A DNA stretch of 36,671 nt. It comes from Sedimentisphaerales bacterium (lineage in GTDB: Bacteria; Planctomycetota; Phycisphaerae; Sedimentisphaerales; Anaerohalosphaeraceae). The notes below the pieces were generated by a model. The model saw only the letters and a list, made by a program, of their open reading frames with translations. It was not told the DNA's origin and made no database searches. The position numbers and the translations under genes were made by a program. This document shows positions 15,747-26,081 of the stretch, piece by piece; within the stretch, counting starts at the first letter, position 1; every line of letters starts with the position of its first letter. The stretch is from the NCBI GenBank assembly GCA_016926155.1, contig JAFGPC010000105.1, positions 1-36,671 on the forward strand. Reading direction: 5' to 3'.

Positions 15747-17519
15747 TTATGCGACTGCACTGCATTGTTTCACTTGCTCATCAATCGTTTTGCGAATGTC
15801 TACGACCTGCTGCAGGTCCTTTTCTTCCACAAATTTAGCTCGGGCGATATCGGTTCGCACGGCCAGTTTTGTGATCTCGCCGATCTCCACACCCTGCTCA
15901 ATCGCCTCCAGAGCCTTGTTATGGAAGTGCAGGATCACCTTGAGCATCTCAAACTGCTTGTCGATACTCGTGTGTGTATCCACTTTATGGAAAGCATTCT
16001 GGTGCAGGAAGTCCTCGCGGATGCTCTTGGACGTCTCCAGCGTAATACGGTCTTTCGCCGAGATCGATTCGGCGCCGACCAGACGCACGATCTCGATCAA
16101 CTGCGATTCCTGCTCCAGGAGGTTCATGGCCTCCTGGCTCATCTCGGCCATCTCTTCGCCGCGTTCCTTGTCCTCAAAACATCCGGACAGATACTGCTTA
16201 TAGAACGAATAACTTGTCAACCAGTCAATCGCCGGGAAGTGACGCTGCTGGGCCAGCCGACCCTGCAGGGACCAGAACACCTTCACCACATGCAGCGTCG
16301 CCTGCACTACCGAATCGGACAGATCGCCGCCGGGTGGGCTGACAGCACCGATAATCGACAGTGCCCCCTCGCGGTTCGGACCGCCCTTGCAGATCACCTT
16401 GCCGGCCCGTTCATAGAAGGATGCAATCCGTGCCCCTAGGTAGGCCGGATACCCTTCTTCGGCGGGCATTTCTTCCAGTCGTGTCGAAATCTCGCGCATC
16501 GCCTCGGCCCATCGGCTGGTACTATCGGCCATCATCGCCACCGAATACCCCATGTCACGGAAATATTCGGCCAGCGTGATACCCGTATACACCGACGCTT
16601 CACGGGCCGCCACCGGCATATCCGACGTATTGGCCAGAAGCACTACACGTTTCATCAACGGCTCGCCGCTGTGCGGGTCCACCAGTTCCGGGAACTCCCG
16701 CAGTACATCCGTCATCTCATTACCCCGTTCCCCGCATCCGACATATACTACCACGTCGGCATTAACCCACTTGGCAAGCTGATGTTGTACGACTGTTTTA
16801 CCGGTTCCAAACGGACCGGGCACACAAGCGGTTCCCCCCTTGGCAATCGGGAAGAATGCATCCACTACTCGTTGGCCTGTCGTCAATACTTCATCCGGCG
16901 CCAGACGACGCGTTACGGGGCGTGGGGTTCGCACCGGCCATTTCTGCATGAGCTTCAATTCCGTCCGTTTGCCTTCGTCGTCGGTTACCGTCCCGATCAC
17001 CTCGTCCACGGTATAATCACCTTCGCCGAGTCCGTCCAGCTTACCGCTGACACGCGGGGGAATCATGATCTTATGCAGCATCAGGGTCGTTTCCTGCACT
17101 TCACCGAGAATGTCGCCCGGTCCCACATCCGTCCCATTGTCTATCTTGGGCACGAAATGCCACTTCTTTTCCCGATCCAGGCCGGGAATATCGGCGCCGC
17201 GTTTGATGAAGTCGCCCTGCTGCTCGACCAGTCGGTCCAGGGGACGCTGGATGCCGTCATAAATACTTTCGATCAGTCCCGGCCCCAGTTCCACGCTAAG
17301 GGGCGCACCGGTATTAACCACCTGCTCTCCGGGTCCGATCCCTACAGTGTCTTCGTAGACCTGGATACTGGCCTTGTCGCCGTGTAGTTCAACGATCTCA
17401 CCGATGAGGTTCTCGCTGCCCACACGGACCACATCGTACATGCGGGCGCCGGTCATACCCTCGGCCACAACCACCGGCCCGGCCACCTTGATGATCCTGC
17501 CGTTACTCGTTTCACTCAT
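15747..17519 (-). CDS. atpA: V-type ATPase subunit A (catalytic)
   Basis: This is the ATP-hydrolysing or ATP-forming subunit of V1. The 590-residue length includes the bulge domain (about residues 115-185) that separates V/A-type A subunits from F-type beta subunits. The P-loop GPFGTGKT is at residues 235-242; many relatives have GPFGSGKT, so the Thr is a mild variation. The segment [20 protein letters not shown] with the catalytic glutamate, and [20 protein letters not shown] with the Walker B region, are both intact. The gap of about 108 bases before it, after subunit F, is the largest in the operon and holds no gene. Identification is secure. Confidence 0.97.
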   Translation of the reverse strand: MSETSNGRIIKVAGPVVVAEGMTGARMYDVVRVGSENLIGEIVELHGDKASIQVYEDTVGIGPGEQVVNTGAPLSVELGPGLIESIYDGIQRPLDRLVEQQGDFIKRGADIPGLDREKKWHFVPKIDNGTDVGPGDILGEVQETTLMLHKIMIPPRVSGKLDGLGEGDYTVDEVIGTVTDDEGKRTELKLMQKWPVRTPRPVTRRLAPDEVLTTGQRVVDAFFPIAKGGTACVPGPFGTGKTVVQHQLAKWVNADVVVYVGCGERGNEMTDVLREFPELVDPHSGEPLMKRVVLLANTSDMPVAAREASVYTGITLAEYFRDMGYSVAMMADSTSRWAEAMREISTRLEEMPAEEGYPAYLGARIASFYERAGKVICKGGPNREGALSIIGAVSPPGGDLSDSVVQATLHVVKVFWSLQGRLAQQRHFPAIDWLTSYSFYKQYLSGCFEDKERGEEMAEMSQEAMNLLEQESQLIEIVRLVGAESISAKDRITLETSKSIREDFLHQNAFHKVDTHTSIDKQFEMLKVILHFHNKALEAIEQGVEIGEITKLAVRTDIARAKFVEEKDLQQVVDIRKTIDEQVKQCSAVA

Positions 17520-17627
17520 CTCTCAAGACCTTCTCAATATTTTGTTTTACGCTTTTTTTCACTACTTCAAGCGGCGATCTTTTGTGTCTTCATCGCAGCA
17601 TCCACATAGACAGAGCCCGTATCTGCG

Positions 17628-17948
17628 CTAACTTTCCAGAATATTAATTCCCGTCGCCAGCTTGAGCGCTTTACCCAACGTCTCGCCGGCATACCCGCTC
17701 GACTCGCTTAAAAACGGAACCACCACCACACACGGCGACGGCTTTCTCTGAATCGGCTCAAACGCCTCTTGCGCCATCGGAGCGATATTTTCGGCGACCA
17801 CAACCAGCGAATAATGGCTGTCTACAATTTCACGAGCGGCCTGATCAACCTGTTCACGCACAGCTTCCACAGGAAACGTATCAAGCCCAAGTGCGGAAAA
17901 GGCCATCGTAAAATCAGCGCCACCAAGTACAGCCACTTTACCCTGCAT
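17628..17948 (-). CDS. atpF: V-type ATPase subunit F (rotor accessory)
   Basis: The 106-residue Rossmann-like subunit binds the shaft subunit D and helps regulate rotation. The pattern VAVLGGADFTMAFSALGL at the N-terminus, YSLVVVAENIA in the middle and CVVVVPFLSESSGYAGETLG near the C-terminus is typical. Its place between subunits C and A matches the operon order I recall for Thermus thermophilus. It starts 24 bases after the subunit C stop. Confidence 0.93.
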   Translation of the reverse strand: MQGKVAVLGGADFTMAFSALGLDTFPVEAVREQVDQAAREIVDSHYSLVVVAENIAPMAQEAFEPIQRKPSPCVVVVPFLSESSGYAGETLGKALKLATGINILES

Positions 17949-17972
17949 TAACTCTCTCCGAATCCCTTGGTC

Positions 17973-19007
17973 TTATTCGCCAAGCCGATCCAGGATCAGC
18001 TTCGCGTCCATCCCGTTGTTCTTGGCCGACAACAACATTCGAACCATTCGTATTTCATTTTCTTTCAGAAGCAGATAGGCAATGATCGGTTGAGGTCCGG
18101 CCGTAATGGATCGTGTCGTCCGCAGAAAACCGAACAGATATTCCTCACACAACCGCTCCAGCCGTAGGAAGGACTGCTCGGTTGTAAAGTACGCTACGCC
18201 TCCTTCCACCACCTCATAATAAGGCGTCGCAAAAAATAACGGCGCCAATCCCTCATAACCCAGGTCCAGCCCATGCACCAGCCGCTCAATTTCCACGAAT
18301 CCGCCCGGTAGGAACAGGTCCCGCTCATCCCGTTCGGCCGCCTTAAGACGAAGCAGCGTGCGGATATTCGTCAAATCAATCCGCACACGGTAAAAACTCA
18401 ATAAAAATACACTGCCCAGTTCCTCGGATGTGCGAATACGATATTTCGCTTCGCAGCGGTCTATCGCATAATCAACGGACCGGATGTCCTTATTCTCATA
18501 ATATGCCAGCACCGCTTCTTCGATGGCTTCCTGCAGATACATCGGAAATCGACTGTAATTTTCCTGCTCAAAGGCCTCTTCAAACTCCTCCGCAGGCACC
18601 GATCCGAAATCGCTGTAGTCCAATCCGATCGGCCGGTCCGTCACGACCCGGCGAATCGCCAAACGCATGTTGGCAAAATCATGCCGTGCCCGTAATAACT
18701 CGACCAATTCCGGATCCTGCATCAGGGCAATAAACAACGTACGCAGCTCATGACGCCGCTGCAGTAACAATTCCTCTATCTGGGCAAAGCTTTCCACCGC
18801 ACCGCCGGCCGAATATTCCGTGCTGCTCAACAGATCCATCGCCGCCGAAAAGCTTTCAGCGTTGGCCAGATCCAACAGCGTCGCCCGCGAAAGCATCGTC
18901 GTCTCCAGACAACGAATCTTGCCCGTCGCAAATCCATAGCGCCAGTCGTCGGTCCCGATGGGCGGATACCGATGGAAATCGATTACAGCCTGTTGCACCG
19001 TGGCCAT
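17973..19007 (-). CDS. atpC: V-type ATPase subunit C (d-type funnel subunit)
   Basis: Subunit C (d in eukaryotes) is the funnel-shaped helical protein linking the V1 shaft to the membrane K ring. The 344 residues are nearly all helical. Motifs such as WRYGFATGKIRCLETTMLSR, YYENKDIRSVDYAIDRC, FLLSFYRVRIDLTNIRTLLR and PIIAYLLLKENEIRMVRMLL are characteristic of the family (vATP-synt_AC39). It starts three bases after the subunit E stop, indicating tight coupling. Confidence 0.95.
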   Translation of the reverse strand: MATVQQAVIDFHRYPPIGTDDWRYGFATGKIRCLETTMLSRATLLDLANAESFSAAMDLLSSTEYSAGGAVESFAQIEELLLQRRHELRTLFIALMQDPELVELLRARHDFANMRLAIRRVVTDRPIGLDYSDFGSVPAEEFEEAFEQENYSRFPMYLQEAIEEAVLAYYENKDIRSVDYAIDRCEAKYRIRTSEELGSVFLLSFYRVRIDLTNIRTLLRLKAAERDERDLFLPGGFVEIERLVHGLDLGYEGLAPLFFATPYYEVVEGGVAYFTTEQSFLRLERLCEEYLFGFLRTTRSITAGPQPIIAYLLLKENEIRMVRMLLSAKNNGMDAKLILDRLGE

Positions 19008-19010
19008 CGT

Positions 19011-19619
19011 TTACTCTTGTCCCTGCTCATCGCCAAACAACATCTGTGCCAGTTCCGTCTCCAATTCCTGACGAATCTGCCCGACCAGCACTTCGGTGCT
19101 GACATTGATTCGGATATTGCCGCGCCGCAGGATGAAACCTCCACGAATGTCGGTACGCTCTGAGGCCAGTTGCAGATTACCCTTGAATCCCGGACCCAAC
19201 TGGCGATTGACCGTCTTGATCACGCGATCATTGATCCGCATCTCTTTCTTACCGACAAGGATCTGTTCATCCCCGGTTTCTACGGCGTTAGCCATCAAAG
19301 CTGCCATCAAGGCCTGATAATCCTCTTCCGGCAGCGAATTGATTCGGTCAATCGCTTTTTCGAATATCTCGTCAAGCAACTCCACCTGAACGAACAGATA
19401 TTGCTTGCGATTGTCCATGCGGGCCGCGGCCAGCATACGGGCTTTTTTGTCCTCGGCCGCCTCTTTGGCCAGACGCAGCGTTTCTTTTTCAAAAGCATCC
19501 AGCTCCGTTTGCAAACGGGAGGCGCCCTCGTCGGCCTTGCCATGGGCTTCGGAGCGAATCGTTTCGGCTTGTCCATTCGCTTCGGCGAGAATCTTGTCTA
19601 CTACCTGTTCGGCATTCAT
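19011..19619 (-). CDS. atpE: V-type ATPase subunit E (peripheral stalk)
   Basis: Subunit E pairs with subunit H (also called G) to form the peripheral stalks that hold the head still. The 202-residue protein has a long N-terminal helix rich in Ala, Glu, Lys and Arg (about residues 1-75) and a C-terminal globular part. The globular part contains DIRGGFILRRGNIRINVSTE, the family's conserved GG-x-x-L segment. GGGAAAG precedes the ATG. The next gene in the operon, subunit C, follows almost immediately. Confidence 0.93.
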   Translation of the reverse strand: MNAEQVVDKILAEANGQAETIRSEAHGKADEGASRLQTELDAFEKETLRLAKEAAEDKKARMLAAARMDNRKQYLFVQVELLDEIFEKAIDRINSLPEEDYQALMAALMANAVETGDEQILVGKKEMRINDRVIKTVNRQLGPGFKGNLQLASERTDIRGGFILRRGNIRINVSTEVLVGQIRQELETELAQMLFGDEQGQE

Positions 19620-19668
19620 ATTACTTTCCCGTTACGACAGGTGAACGTTTCTGATTCGATTCGCTTTG

Positions 19669-20175
<507 letters not shown>

Positions 20176-20205
20176 CTATTGGTGACTTTTTCTTCGAATT
20201 TTCAA

Positions 20206-22155
20206 TCACTCTTCTACTTGTATGTGGTTGTATTGCTTTCGTAGCGGCTCAAAGTCTTTGCCGCCGCCGATCACGAACTTGGTGAAAAACTCCACAAACT
20301 GCAAACGCATGCTGTGCACAAAGGCGCTCAGCATGGAATTGGCGATATTAAACAGGTGTCCCCCGACAAAGATCAATCCACCCAGCAGCCAGCCGACATA
20401 CGGCATTTCTCCAACCTGCTTGCTGATCACGTTAATCGCCATCCCGAAGCCGCCGGTTACCATCCCCAGCGCCATCAGACGGATATAACTGAGTACATCC
20501 CCCACGTAAAACACAGTACTGAACAGATTATAACAGCCCATGCCGACCCGAGCGCCCCAGCCGCCTTCCCGCTCACTGAACAGCAGGATACCGATACCCG
20601 GCACAACCGCAACGAGTCCTGCTACTGTGGCCGTCCAGGACGGCAGCACTCCAGTCTTGCCCAAACCAAACAAAGCCAGCGAATTAAGCCAGACAAACCA
20701 GGTTCCGTGGTCCCAGATTGCCTCCTGCACCCTGCCGGAACGGAATTTATTCCAGAATCCGACTCCGATCCCAAAGATAATCTGCAGATAACCCAACACC
20801 AGTGAAAGCACAAAGAAATGCATGGGTTTGACAAACGGATCGAACCACATGATCGACTCACGGAACGAAGAAAGAGAGGGCACAAAAATCTGGATCGCAT
20901 CGGCACACCAGCCGCCGGTTAATGCTCCGGCAACCACCGTCACAATCGAGCAATAAAGCATCATCTTGATGAATTTGGCATCCCCTTTGATCTTTTTCAG
21001 GAGCCACCACATGATCCCGATCATCACCAGTCCGTAGGCCGCATCGGTCAGGCAAATACCGAAAAACAACGCAAAAAAGGGCGCCAGAAACACCGTCGGG
21101 TCCGCATCCGTCGGATGCGGCATCCCATACAGCCGGGTAATCGACTCGAACGGACGCACGACGCCGGAATTCTCGATCTCTACCGGACGAACCTCCCCCC
21201 GCCCAGCCTCAATTCGTCCCACGTTCGCCGCATCGAATCGACCGACAATCTGTTCCAGCTTCGAAAAATCGTGTTCTTTGACCCAGCCTTCCAGCAGAAT
21301 CACGCTTTCAGTCGCCGGCGAGGTCATCCGTGTCTGTTCCCGGTGGAGAAGATTTCCGTAATGGTCTGACAGGATCTGTAAGGTTAAAAGTTGCTTGGCC
21401 ATCTCTCTGGCCCGGCCTTCTGCCTTGCTCCAGTCACTCCGAGCGTTCTCCAGTCGCGACTGGTACTCCGAGATCAGTTCCGAAACCGTCCCGGTCATCC
21501 CCTCAAAATTGACGCTCTCAAAATCCCCGCTTCGCAGGATCTTCTGTACCTCGCCTGCATTTTCCTTAAGGCATACAATGATGCACGCATGCATTGTGCC
21601 CGTAGCGCCGACTTCCTGGATCGCCGCTCCGAATTCGGATAGCTTTTCACAGATCTCTTTATAATGCTGATAAGGAACCAGACCCACAAGACAACTGGCC
21701 CGCTGCAACTGGCGGATCTCTTCCACTGGTGTCTGCAGAGACTTCCACGGTTTGAGCATCTCCAGTGTGCCGCCAACATTCTCACACTGGTTGCACAGCT
21801 TTTCCATCTCGGACTGGGTCTTCTCGGCGGCTTCCAGCAAATCAATCGCTTCAGCCCCGGAAATTGCCCTGGAATACTCGCTCCGGTTCACAGGTTGCAG
21901 TGGCTCAAAAATGCTTCGTTTGTCCTGCGAATATTGTCCCAGAAATGCCACGGCCTTTTCCAGCCGGTGATTGGTCTCCTCCAGATCCCGCGGACGACGG
22001 CCTTCGATCTGCAATTCCGGCCACTCTTTCGAGATCATAGCCCGCTCGGCATCGAGCAATTCTACGATCCCCGCCGCCTGCAGAGCCTCCAATAACTCCA
22101 CCGCTTGGCTGCGATGAGCGGCAATCATTACCTTTGTCATTTTAGCAATGGCCAT
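20206..22155 (-). CDS. atpI: V-type ATPase subunit I (membrane stator, a-type)
   Basis: Subunit I is the stator that forms the two ion half-channels against the K ring. The 649-residue protein has a soluble N-terminal half (about 1-330) with coiled coils and a membrane half with seven or eight helices. Diagnostic motifs are FFALFFGICLTDAAYG, DVLSYIRLMALGM with the essential channel arginine, and FVHSMRLQFVEFFTKFVIGG near the end. The start at 22155 gives MAIAKMTKVMIAAH, which fits the usual N-terminal strand; the internal ATG five codons later is an alternative. Identification is secure. Confidence 0.96.
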   Translation of the reverse strand: MAIAKMTKVMIAAHRSQAVELLEALQAAGIVELLDAERAMISKEWPELQIEGRRPRDLEETNHRLEKAVAFLGQYSQDKRSIFEPLQPVNRSEYSRAISGAEAIDLLEAAEKTQSEMEKLCNQCENVGGTLEMLKPWKSLQTPVEEIRQLQRASCLVGLVPYQHYKEICEKLSEFGAAIQEVGATGTMHACIIVCLKENAGEVQKILRSGDFESVNFEGMTGTVSELISEYQSRLENARSDWSKAEGRAREMAKQLLTLQILSDHYGNLLHREQTRMTSPATESVILLEGWVKEHDFSKLEQIVGRFDAANVGRIEAGRGEVRPVEIENSGVVRPFESITRLYGMPHPTDADPTVFLAPFFALFFGICLTDAAYGLVMIGIMWWLLKKIKGDAKFIKMMLYCSIVTVVAGALTGGWCADAIQIFVPSLSSFRESIMWFDPFVKPMHFFVLSLVLGYLQIIFGIGVGFWNKFRSGRVQEAIWDHGTWFVWLNSLALFGLGKTGVLPSWTATVAGLVAVVPGIGILLFSEREGGWGARVGMGCYNLFSTVFYVGDVLSYIRLMALGMVTGGFGMAINVISKQVGEMPYVGWLLGGLIFVGGHLFNIANSMLSAFVHSMRLQFVEFFTKFVIGGGKDFEPLRKQYNHIQVEE

Positions 22156-22197
22156 GGCCTGTTCCGTAACCGAATCGTTCGTTCCTTCGAATCCCGA

Positions 22198-22506
22198 TCA
22201 AAGACTTCGCAACCGCTGCACAACCTTGTCCACGCAGACACCCTGCCGGGAAGCGGCCCGACCGCGAAGCTGCTCGATACGGTCGCGTCCCTGCGCGGCA
22301 AGCTGTTCCACTTCCGATTGCGTGTGTTGCTCGGCTTCGGTCACCGCCGCTTGAATCGCTTTACGCCGCTTTTCCTGGGCCTTTTCAAGGGCCTCATTGC
22401 GCTCGGCTCGCGCCTGTTCGGCAATCTTGACCGCCTCAACTTTGGCCTGCTCTACTATCTCTTTGGCCTGCGATTCCGCCTGTTTGATCCGTGTTATCAG
22501 CTCCAT
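22198..22506 (-). CDS. atpH: V-type ATPase subunit H (peripheral stalk, G-type)
   Basis: The protein is a 102-residue charged coiled coil from MELITRIKQAESQAKEI through AEQARAERNEALEKAQEKRR. It matches the stalk subunit that pairs with E, and heads the operon as the G subunit does in Thermus. The frame extends upstream to a GTG at 22560. The ATG at 22506 is preferred because family members begin close to this helix and the extra 18 residues look unrelated. A perfect TATAAT (22527-22522) lies just before it, without a convincing -35, so a very short leader is possible. No strong ribosome-binding sequence is visible at either start. Confidence 0.85.
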   Translation of the reverse strand: MELITRIKQAESQAKEIVEQAKVEAVKIAEQARAERNEALEKAQEKRRKAIQAAVTEAEQHTQSEVEQLAAQGRDRIEQLRGRAASRQGVCVDKVVQRLRSL

Positions 22507-22620
22507 CTTGATCGTCTCGCGATTATAGACCCTGACTGTTATACTTAGCTTTTCGATCACCCCTCAAAACCCATGGAGGTCATGATCATAGCTAAATGTC
22601 CCGGTAAATCCAGTAAAAAT

Positions 22621-22656
22621 CAAAAAAACGACCGGAAAACTAGTACTCTTCCGGTC
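22621..22656 (-). terminator. Intrinsic terminator after the cytidylate-kinase-like gene
   Basis: On the minus strand GACCGGAA (22656-22649) pairs with TTCCGGTC (22637-22630) across an 11-base loop, followed by a run of seven T's (22628-22622). A second perfect hairpin, CCATGCC/GGCATGG (22687-22681 with 22674-22668), lies just before it. The element separates the upstream gene from the V-ATPase operon, so the operon must have its own promoter or be reached by read-through. Confidence 0.8.
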
Positions 22657-22775
22657 TCAATCCGCCTCCATGCCACCCAAGGCATGGTTGAAGTTCCATC
22701 CTCACAAATAAACAGCACAAAACCACTAACCTATCGCTAGATTATGTTCTATTTACCACAAAAAGGGCACTTGTG

Positions 22776-23471
22776 CTACTTTTTCAGGGCCAATCCGCGC
22801 AATTCCATCGTAAACAGGATCAAATCGACAACCTGTTCCGGAGTAAAAACCGAATTGTCAATTAAGAGGTTAAATCCCGGTTCACGCGGGTGTGTCTGCT
22901 CATAAATCTTACGAAGGTGTCGTCGTTGTTTCTCTACTTCTTCAATTCGGGCAAGGGCCGCCTGTCGCGTTAGCTGCTCTCTCGAGCCGACGCGGGCGAT
23001 TCGCCAGTCTTTCGACGCCTCCAGTCGTACGCTCAGGCCATTATCCAGATCCGACGTCGCCGCAGCGCCTCCCTGGCCGATAATAATCGCATATCCCTCA
23101 TAAGCAATAGTGCGAATCATTTGTGTGATCTTGTTACGGATTTCAAAGCCATCCGGGATATTGCTCTTACGAATTCCACGAAGAATGTCTTTGAACAGGC
23201 TGGGACGGGCCATCTGCTCGCGTTCAAGGATCTCTTCGCTCAGGCCGGTATCTTCGGCAAGTTGACGAAGCATCTCCTTCTGATAGACCCGCCAGTGCTG
23301 ATCCGGATCGTTTTCGACGCGGGCATTAAGTTTATCTCGCAGCATATCCCCGATTTCGTACCCGTCACAGCCGTATTGCCGCGAAATCGTAACGAAAGGA
23401 CCCGGCTGCTGCTTTTTTCCGAAATCGTCCAGATGTTCTCGAAGATACGACGATAAAGTAGGCTTTGCCAT
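22776..23471 (-). CDS. Cytidylate-kinase-like family protein
   Basis: The 231-residue protein matches the cytidylate-kinase-like family PF13189. It has FVTISRQYGCDGYEIGDML near the N-terminus, where the family carries its modified nucleotide-binding loop, then helical lid regions, GYAIIIGQGGAAATS, LSVRLEASKDWRIARVGSRE, and FNLLIDNSVFTPEQVVDLIL at the C-terminus. The substrate of these proteins is generally not known, and the true CMP kinase is a different subfamily. It has its own promoter upstream and terminator downstream. It lies next to the V-ATPase operon, but nothing shows a functional link. AGGGG lies seven bases before the ATG. Confidence 0.88.
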   Translation of the reverse strand: MAKPTLSSYLREHLDDFGKKQQPGPFVTISRQYGCDGYEIGDMLRDKLNARVENDPDQHWRVYQKEMLRQLAEDTGLSEEILEREQMARPSLFKDILRGIRKSNIPDGFEIRNKITQMIRTIAYEGYAIIIGQGGAAATSDLDNGLSVRLEASKDWRIARVGSREQLTRQAALARIEEVEKQRRHLRKIYEQTHPREPGFNLLIDNSVFTPEQVVDLILFTMELRGLALKK

Positions 23472-23521
23472 AATGGACCCCTGATCCTTCCTGTCCTAAT
23501 GCTATGTCCTTACAATATAAT

Positions 23522-23550
23522 ACGTTACCCGAATTGTCCCAGACTGTCAA
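23522..23550 (-). promoter_or_regulatory. Promoter of the cytidylate-kinase-like gene
   Basis: The minus strand has a perfect -35 TTGACA (23550-23545) and -10 TAACGT (23527-23522) with 17 bases between them. Transcription would begin near 23515, giving a leader of about 45 bases. Confidence 0.7.
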
Positions 23551-23731
23551 TCCATTCCTGGAAGGAAAATTTCGACGTGTTCATGACAATAATTATAAAT
23601 GGGTTATTTTAGAACCTAAAAGTGTCAGCTTTAAGGGGTTAGAGCGGAGCGACACGGGAGTACATGTCACCAGTTACCTTCATCACCTCTATCCCACGAA
23701 TCATTAAAGTTCAGGCTTGAAAAACACTCTG

Positions 23732-25288
23732 TCAGTTGATATCAAAATCCCTATTAGTATCGTTATCAACTTTCTTAATCCTGTAGTTTTGCCAGGTAAG
23801 ATCTGGGCCACGAAGGTCAAGACACTTGCCGCTGGGGGTGAAGAACAAGCCCGGCAGATACTCATCGAGCCGACCACCATCATCGTCGTAAAACACAATG
23901 CTGTCTACATATAGGTATCCATTCTCCTCGAATACCTTTACATGAAGGTTATTGGCCGTCAATCCCAGGGCCAGCACAATATTGAGAACGGCGTCAAATT
24001 TCCAGCCGCTCATGATATATTGATAAGTGCCGACATACTGATTCCATGCTGGTTTGAATGATGTGGAAGTATTGGGATCGGGAGGTTGCCAGACATGATA
24101 CTCTCCGGATGGGATTTCGAATGATTCGTTTTTTTGTACGAGATTCTCTTTGATCAAATCAGAGAAGAGATCAATCGATTGTGCAAGCTCTTCAGAATTA
24201 GATAAAAACACACAGCCAATCTTATATTCAGGAAGCCAAAACATACCTGACACAAATCCCACCCCTCCACCCATATGTCCTAATGAGTATCTCCCGTTTA
24301 TATAATAAGCATGGACTCCCAATCCATAATCCTTACTACATATGGATGGGGGATACATGCTGCTAATGAGGCTGTCATCAAGTACTATTAGGGTATCCAC
24401 CTTACCTTTGTTGAGAAAAAACTGCACAAATTTGGCCAATCCCTCGGCGCTTGCATACACACTGCCAGCCCCAACCCAAGGCACATCCATCGGCAGTGGC
24501 ACTTGCTTGACATAGCGTTTGTGGCCCACAGCTCGGTTAGGATGGTTTCTGATGAACTCAGGATCGACTGAACAGTTGGACATATTTAAGGGGATAAAAA
24601 CCTTCTCCTCCACGTAATCGGAAAACGGTTGGCCCGATCGCATTTGCAATATGTACGCTATCAGATCATATCCAAAGCCGGAATAGCTGAATCTTTCGCC
24701 GACTTTGTGCCTGAGCCATGTATCTGAAACGCTTAAAACATGATCCTCGAATGAACCATAAGAAGGTTCTCTGGCATTACCGACAGGGGCTTCATGTGTA
24801 ATGCCCGACGTGTGACTCAACAGGTGACGCAGGGTTATCTTTTGATCCGGATTCTCTTCGAATCGGCTATTGACAGTAAACTCTGGCCAGTATTCAATGA
24901 TAGGAATGTCCAGTTCAAGCAGGCCTTCTTGAACTGCAATCATCACCGCTACGGCAGTAATCGTTTTGGATATGGAACAGAGTGCAAACATCGTATCGGT
25001 TGTAACAGGCGTCTTTCGATTATGATTGGTATAGCCAAATCCGGCTGCCCATAAGAGTCCATCACGATCAATCAATGCAAGCGATAGGCCGGGCACTTTG
25101 TCTTCGACCATTATCTTAGGGATGGATTGACGATATTTATCAAATACGTTACGCATACCCTGGCTTAAATCGGGCCTGATGTATTCATCCTGTAATTTCG
25201 GACTGACGCTGTTACAGCCACAGACAAAAGTAACCAACAGAATAACGACAACAAAGATGAACCGTATAATGAGTTTTTTTGCCTTCAT
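23732..25288 (-). CDS. Beta-lactamase-fold serine hydrolase lipoprotein (class C type)
   Basis: The 518-residue protein belongs to the beta-lactamase/esterase family PF00144. A signal peptide with lipobox VCGC predicts lipid attachment at Cys25. The catalytic SISK is at residues 105-108 (Ser105, Lys108), YSG at 202-204 supplies the tyrosine, and LGHMGGGVGF replaces the third motif. A C-terminal region of about 100 residues after the hydrolase domain is beta-rich, as in many peptidase or esterase relatives. The ATG at 25288 is chosen because GGAGG lies about nine bases upstream; the longer frame to 25351 begins inside the intergenic region. The DNA is visibly AT-richer than the ATPase operon. 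Family members include D-aminopeptidases and esterases, so resistance to beta-lactams should not be assumed. Confidence 0.9.
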   Translation of the reverse strand: MKAKKLIIRFIFVVVILLVTFVCGCNSVSPKLQDEYIRPDLSQGMRNVFDKYRQSIPKIMVEDKVPGLSLALIDRDGLLWAAGFGYTNHNRKTPVTTDTMFALCSISKTITAVAVMIAVQEGLLELDIPIIEYWPEFTVNSRFEENPDQKITLRHLLSHTSGITHEAPVGNAREPSYGSFEDHVLSVSDTWLRHKVGERFSYSGFGYDLIAYILQMRSGQPFSDYVEEKVFIPLNMSNCSVDPEFIRNHPNRAVGHKRYVKQVPLPMDVPWVGAGSVYASAEGLAKFVQFFLNKGKVDTLIVLDDSLISSMYPPSICSKDYGLGVHAYYINGRYSLGHMGGGVGFVSGMFWLPEYKIGCVFLSNSEELAQSIDLFSDLIKENLVQKNESFEIPSGEYHVWQPPDPNTSTSFKPAWNQYVGTYQYIMSGWKFDAVLNIVLALGLTANNLHVKVFEENGYLYVDSIVFYDDDGGRLDEYLPGLFFTPSGKCLDLRGPDLTWQNYRIKKVDNDTNRDFDIN

Positions 25289-25463
25289 ATTTTGATTCCT
25301 CCAAATAAGAAAAGCAAATCTGTATATACAGCACCCGCTGGCTCCACACAATAATAAAACCCGGTCAGAACCGATCTATCTGGAGGGTAAAGCGTACACC
25401 TGCCGGATCGCCCGATTCCGCCCGGGCTATATAGACTGATATGTGTTGCTTGATGATTTTGTT

Positions 25464-25838
25464 TTATTTTACTGTTATGGTATCCGATGCCTGGAAGGGA
25501 ATATCACCGTCAATAAGTTTGCCTGTAAGGGTGAGTGTTACCTGACCTGGTGAAACGATTGCCTTTACATCAGCAGTGTCCACCTTTACAACAAGGTCAC
25601 CCAGTGAATCTGCCTTGCACAGATAGGGAGTAATCCCTTCGAGAAAAACCGTATCCGTGTTCACAGAGCCGAAAGGTATATTAGTATGGACCGATACACT
25701 GCCCCCATCGTTGTCCAGGACCAGCGTGTTCGGTGAAATCGTAATGTTGATTCCATCGCCCTGGTTAGATTGGTTGGCTATCACGATTCCAGCGATAACC
25801 AGTACTACGATGCACACTGCTTTCCATGGCTTACTCAT
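25464..25838 (-). CDS. Small exported protein of unknown function
   Basis: The protein has 124 residues with a single N-terminal hydrophobic segment (about residues 6-21, AVCIVVLVIAGIVIAN) that could be a signal anchor. A beta-rich remainder follows: INITISPNTLVLDNDGGSVSVHTNI, then GQVTLTLTGKLIDGDIPFQASDTITVK. The tail alternates like an immunoglobulin-like or adhesion module. I do not recognise a family. The ATG at 25838 is chosen over the longer frame because AAGGAG lies eight bases before it. It lies upstream of the beta-lactamase-fold gene on the same strand with a 175-base gap, so co-transcription is possible but unproven; a weak hairpin CGGT/ACCG at 25362-25373 lies between. Confidence 0.65.
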   Translation of the reverse strand: MSKPWKAVCIVVLVIAGIVIANQSNQGDGINITISPNTLVLDNDGGSVSVHTNIPFGSVNTDTVFLEGITPYLCKADSLGDLVVKVDTADVKAIVSPGQVTLTLTGKLIDGDIPFQASDTITVK

Positions 25839-26081
25839 TCGAAATCTCCTTGTGTTGAATTGCATCCTGTTCCTGTTATTGTTCCAACACAAGACAGTGC
25901 CTTGATATCTTTTGTTTCTAACGTTTTTTTTGATGGATTTTTTAAATAATTGCAGGCGGCCCTACCATAAAATTCGAAATTTCTATGGTGACAACAGAGA
26001 AACATCACACGCTTTCTTGTTCTTGGAAAGCTTACCCAAAAGATTCGCAATTGCGTGGTATCGCTTTACTCCGAAGGTCAA

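Noticed and set aside
15348-16439. Long plus-strand frame opposite atpA and atpB (363 codons)
   Set aside because: It is entirely antisense to two highly conserved genes, has low-complexity Ser/Arg composition and no ribosome site; it is a shadow of codon bias.
22507-22560. Upstream extension of subunit H to the GTG at 22560
   Set aside because: The 18 added residues do not look like the family's N-terminus, and a TATAAT lies inside them, so the shorter ATG start is preferred.
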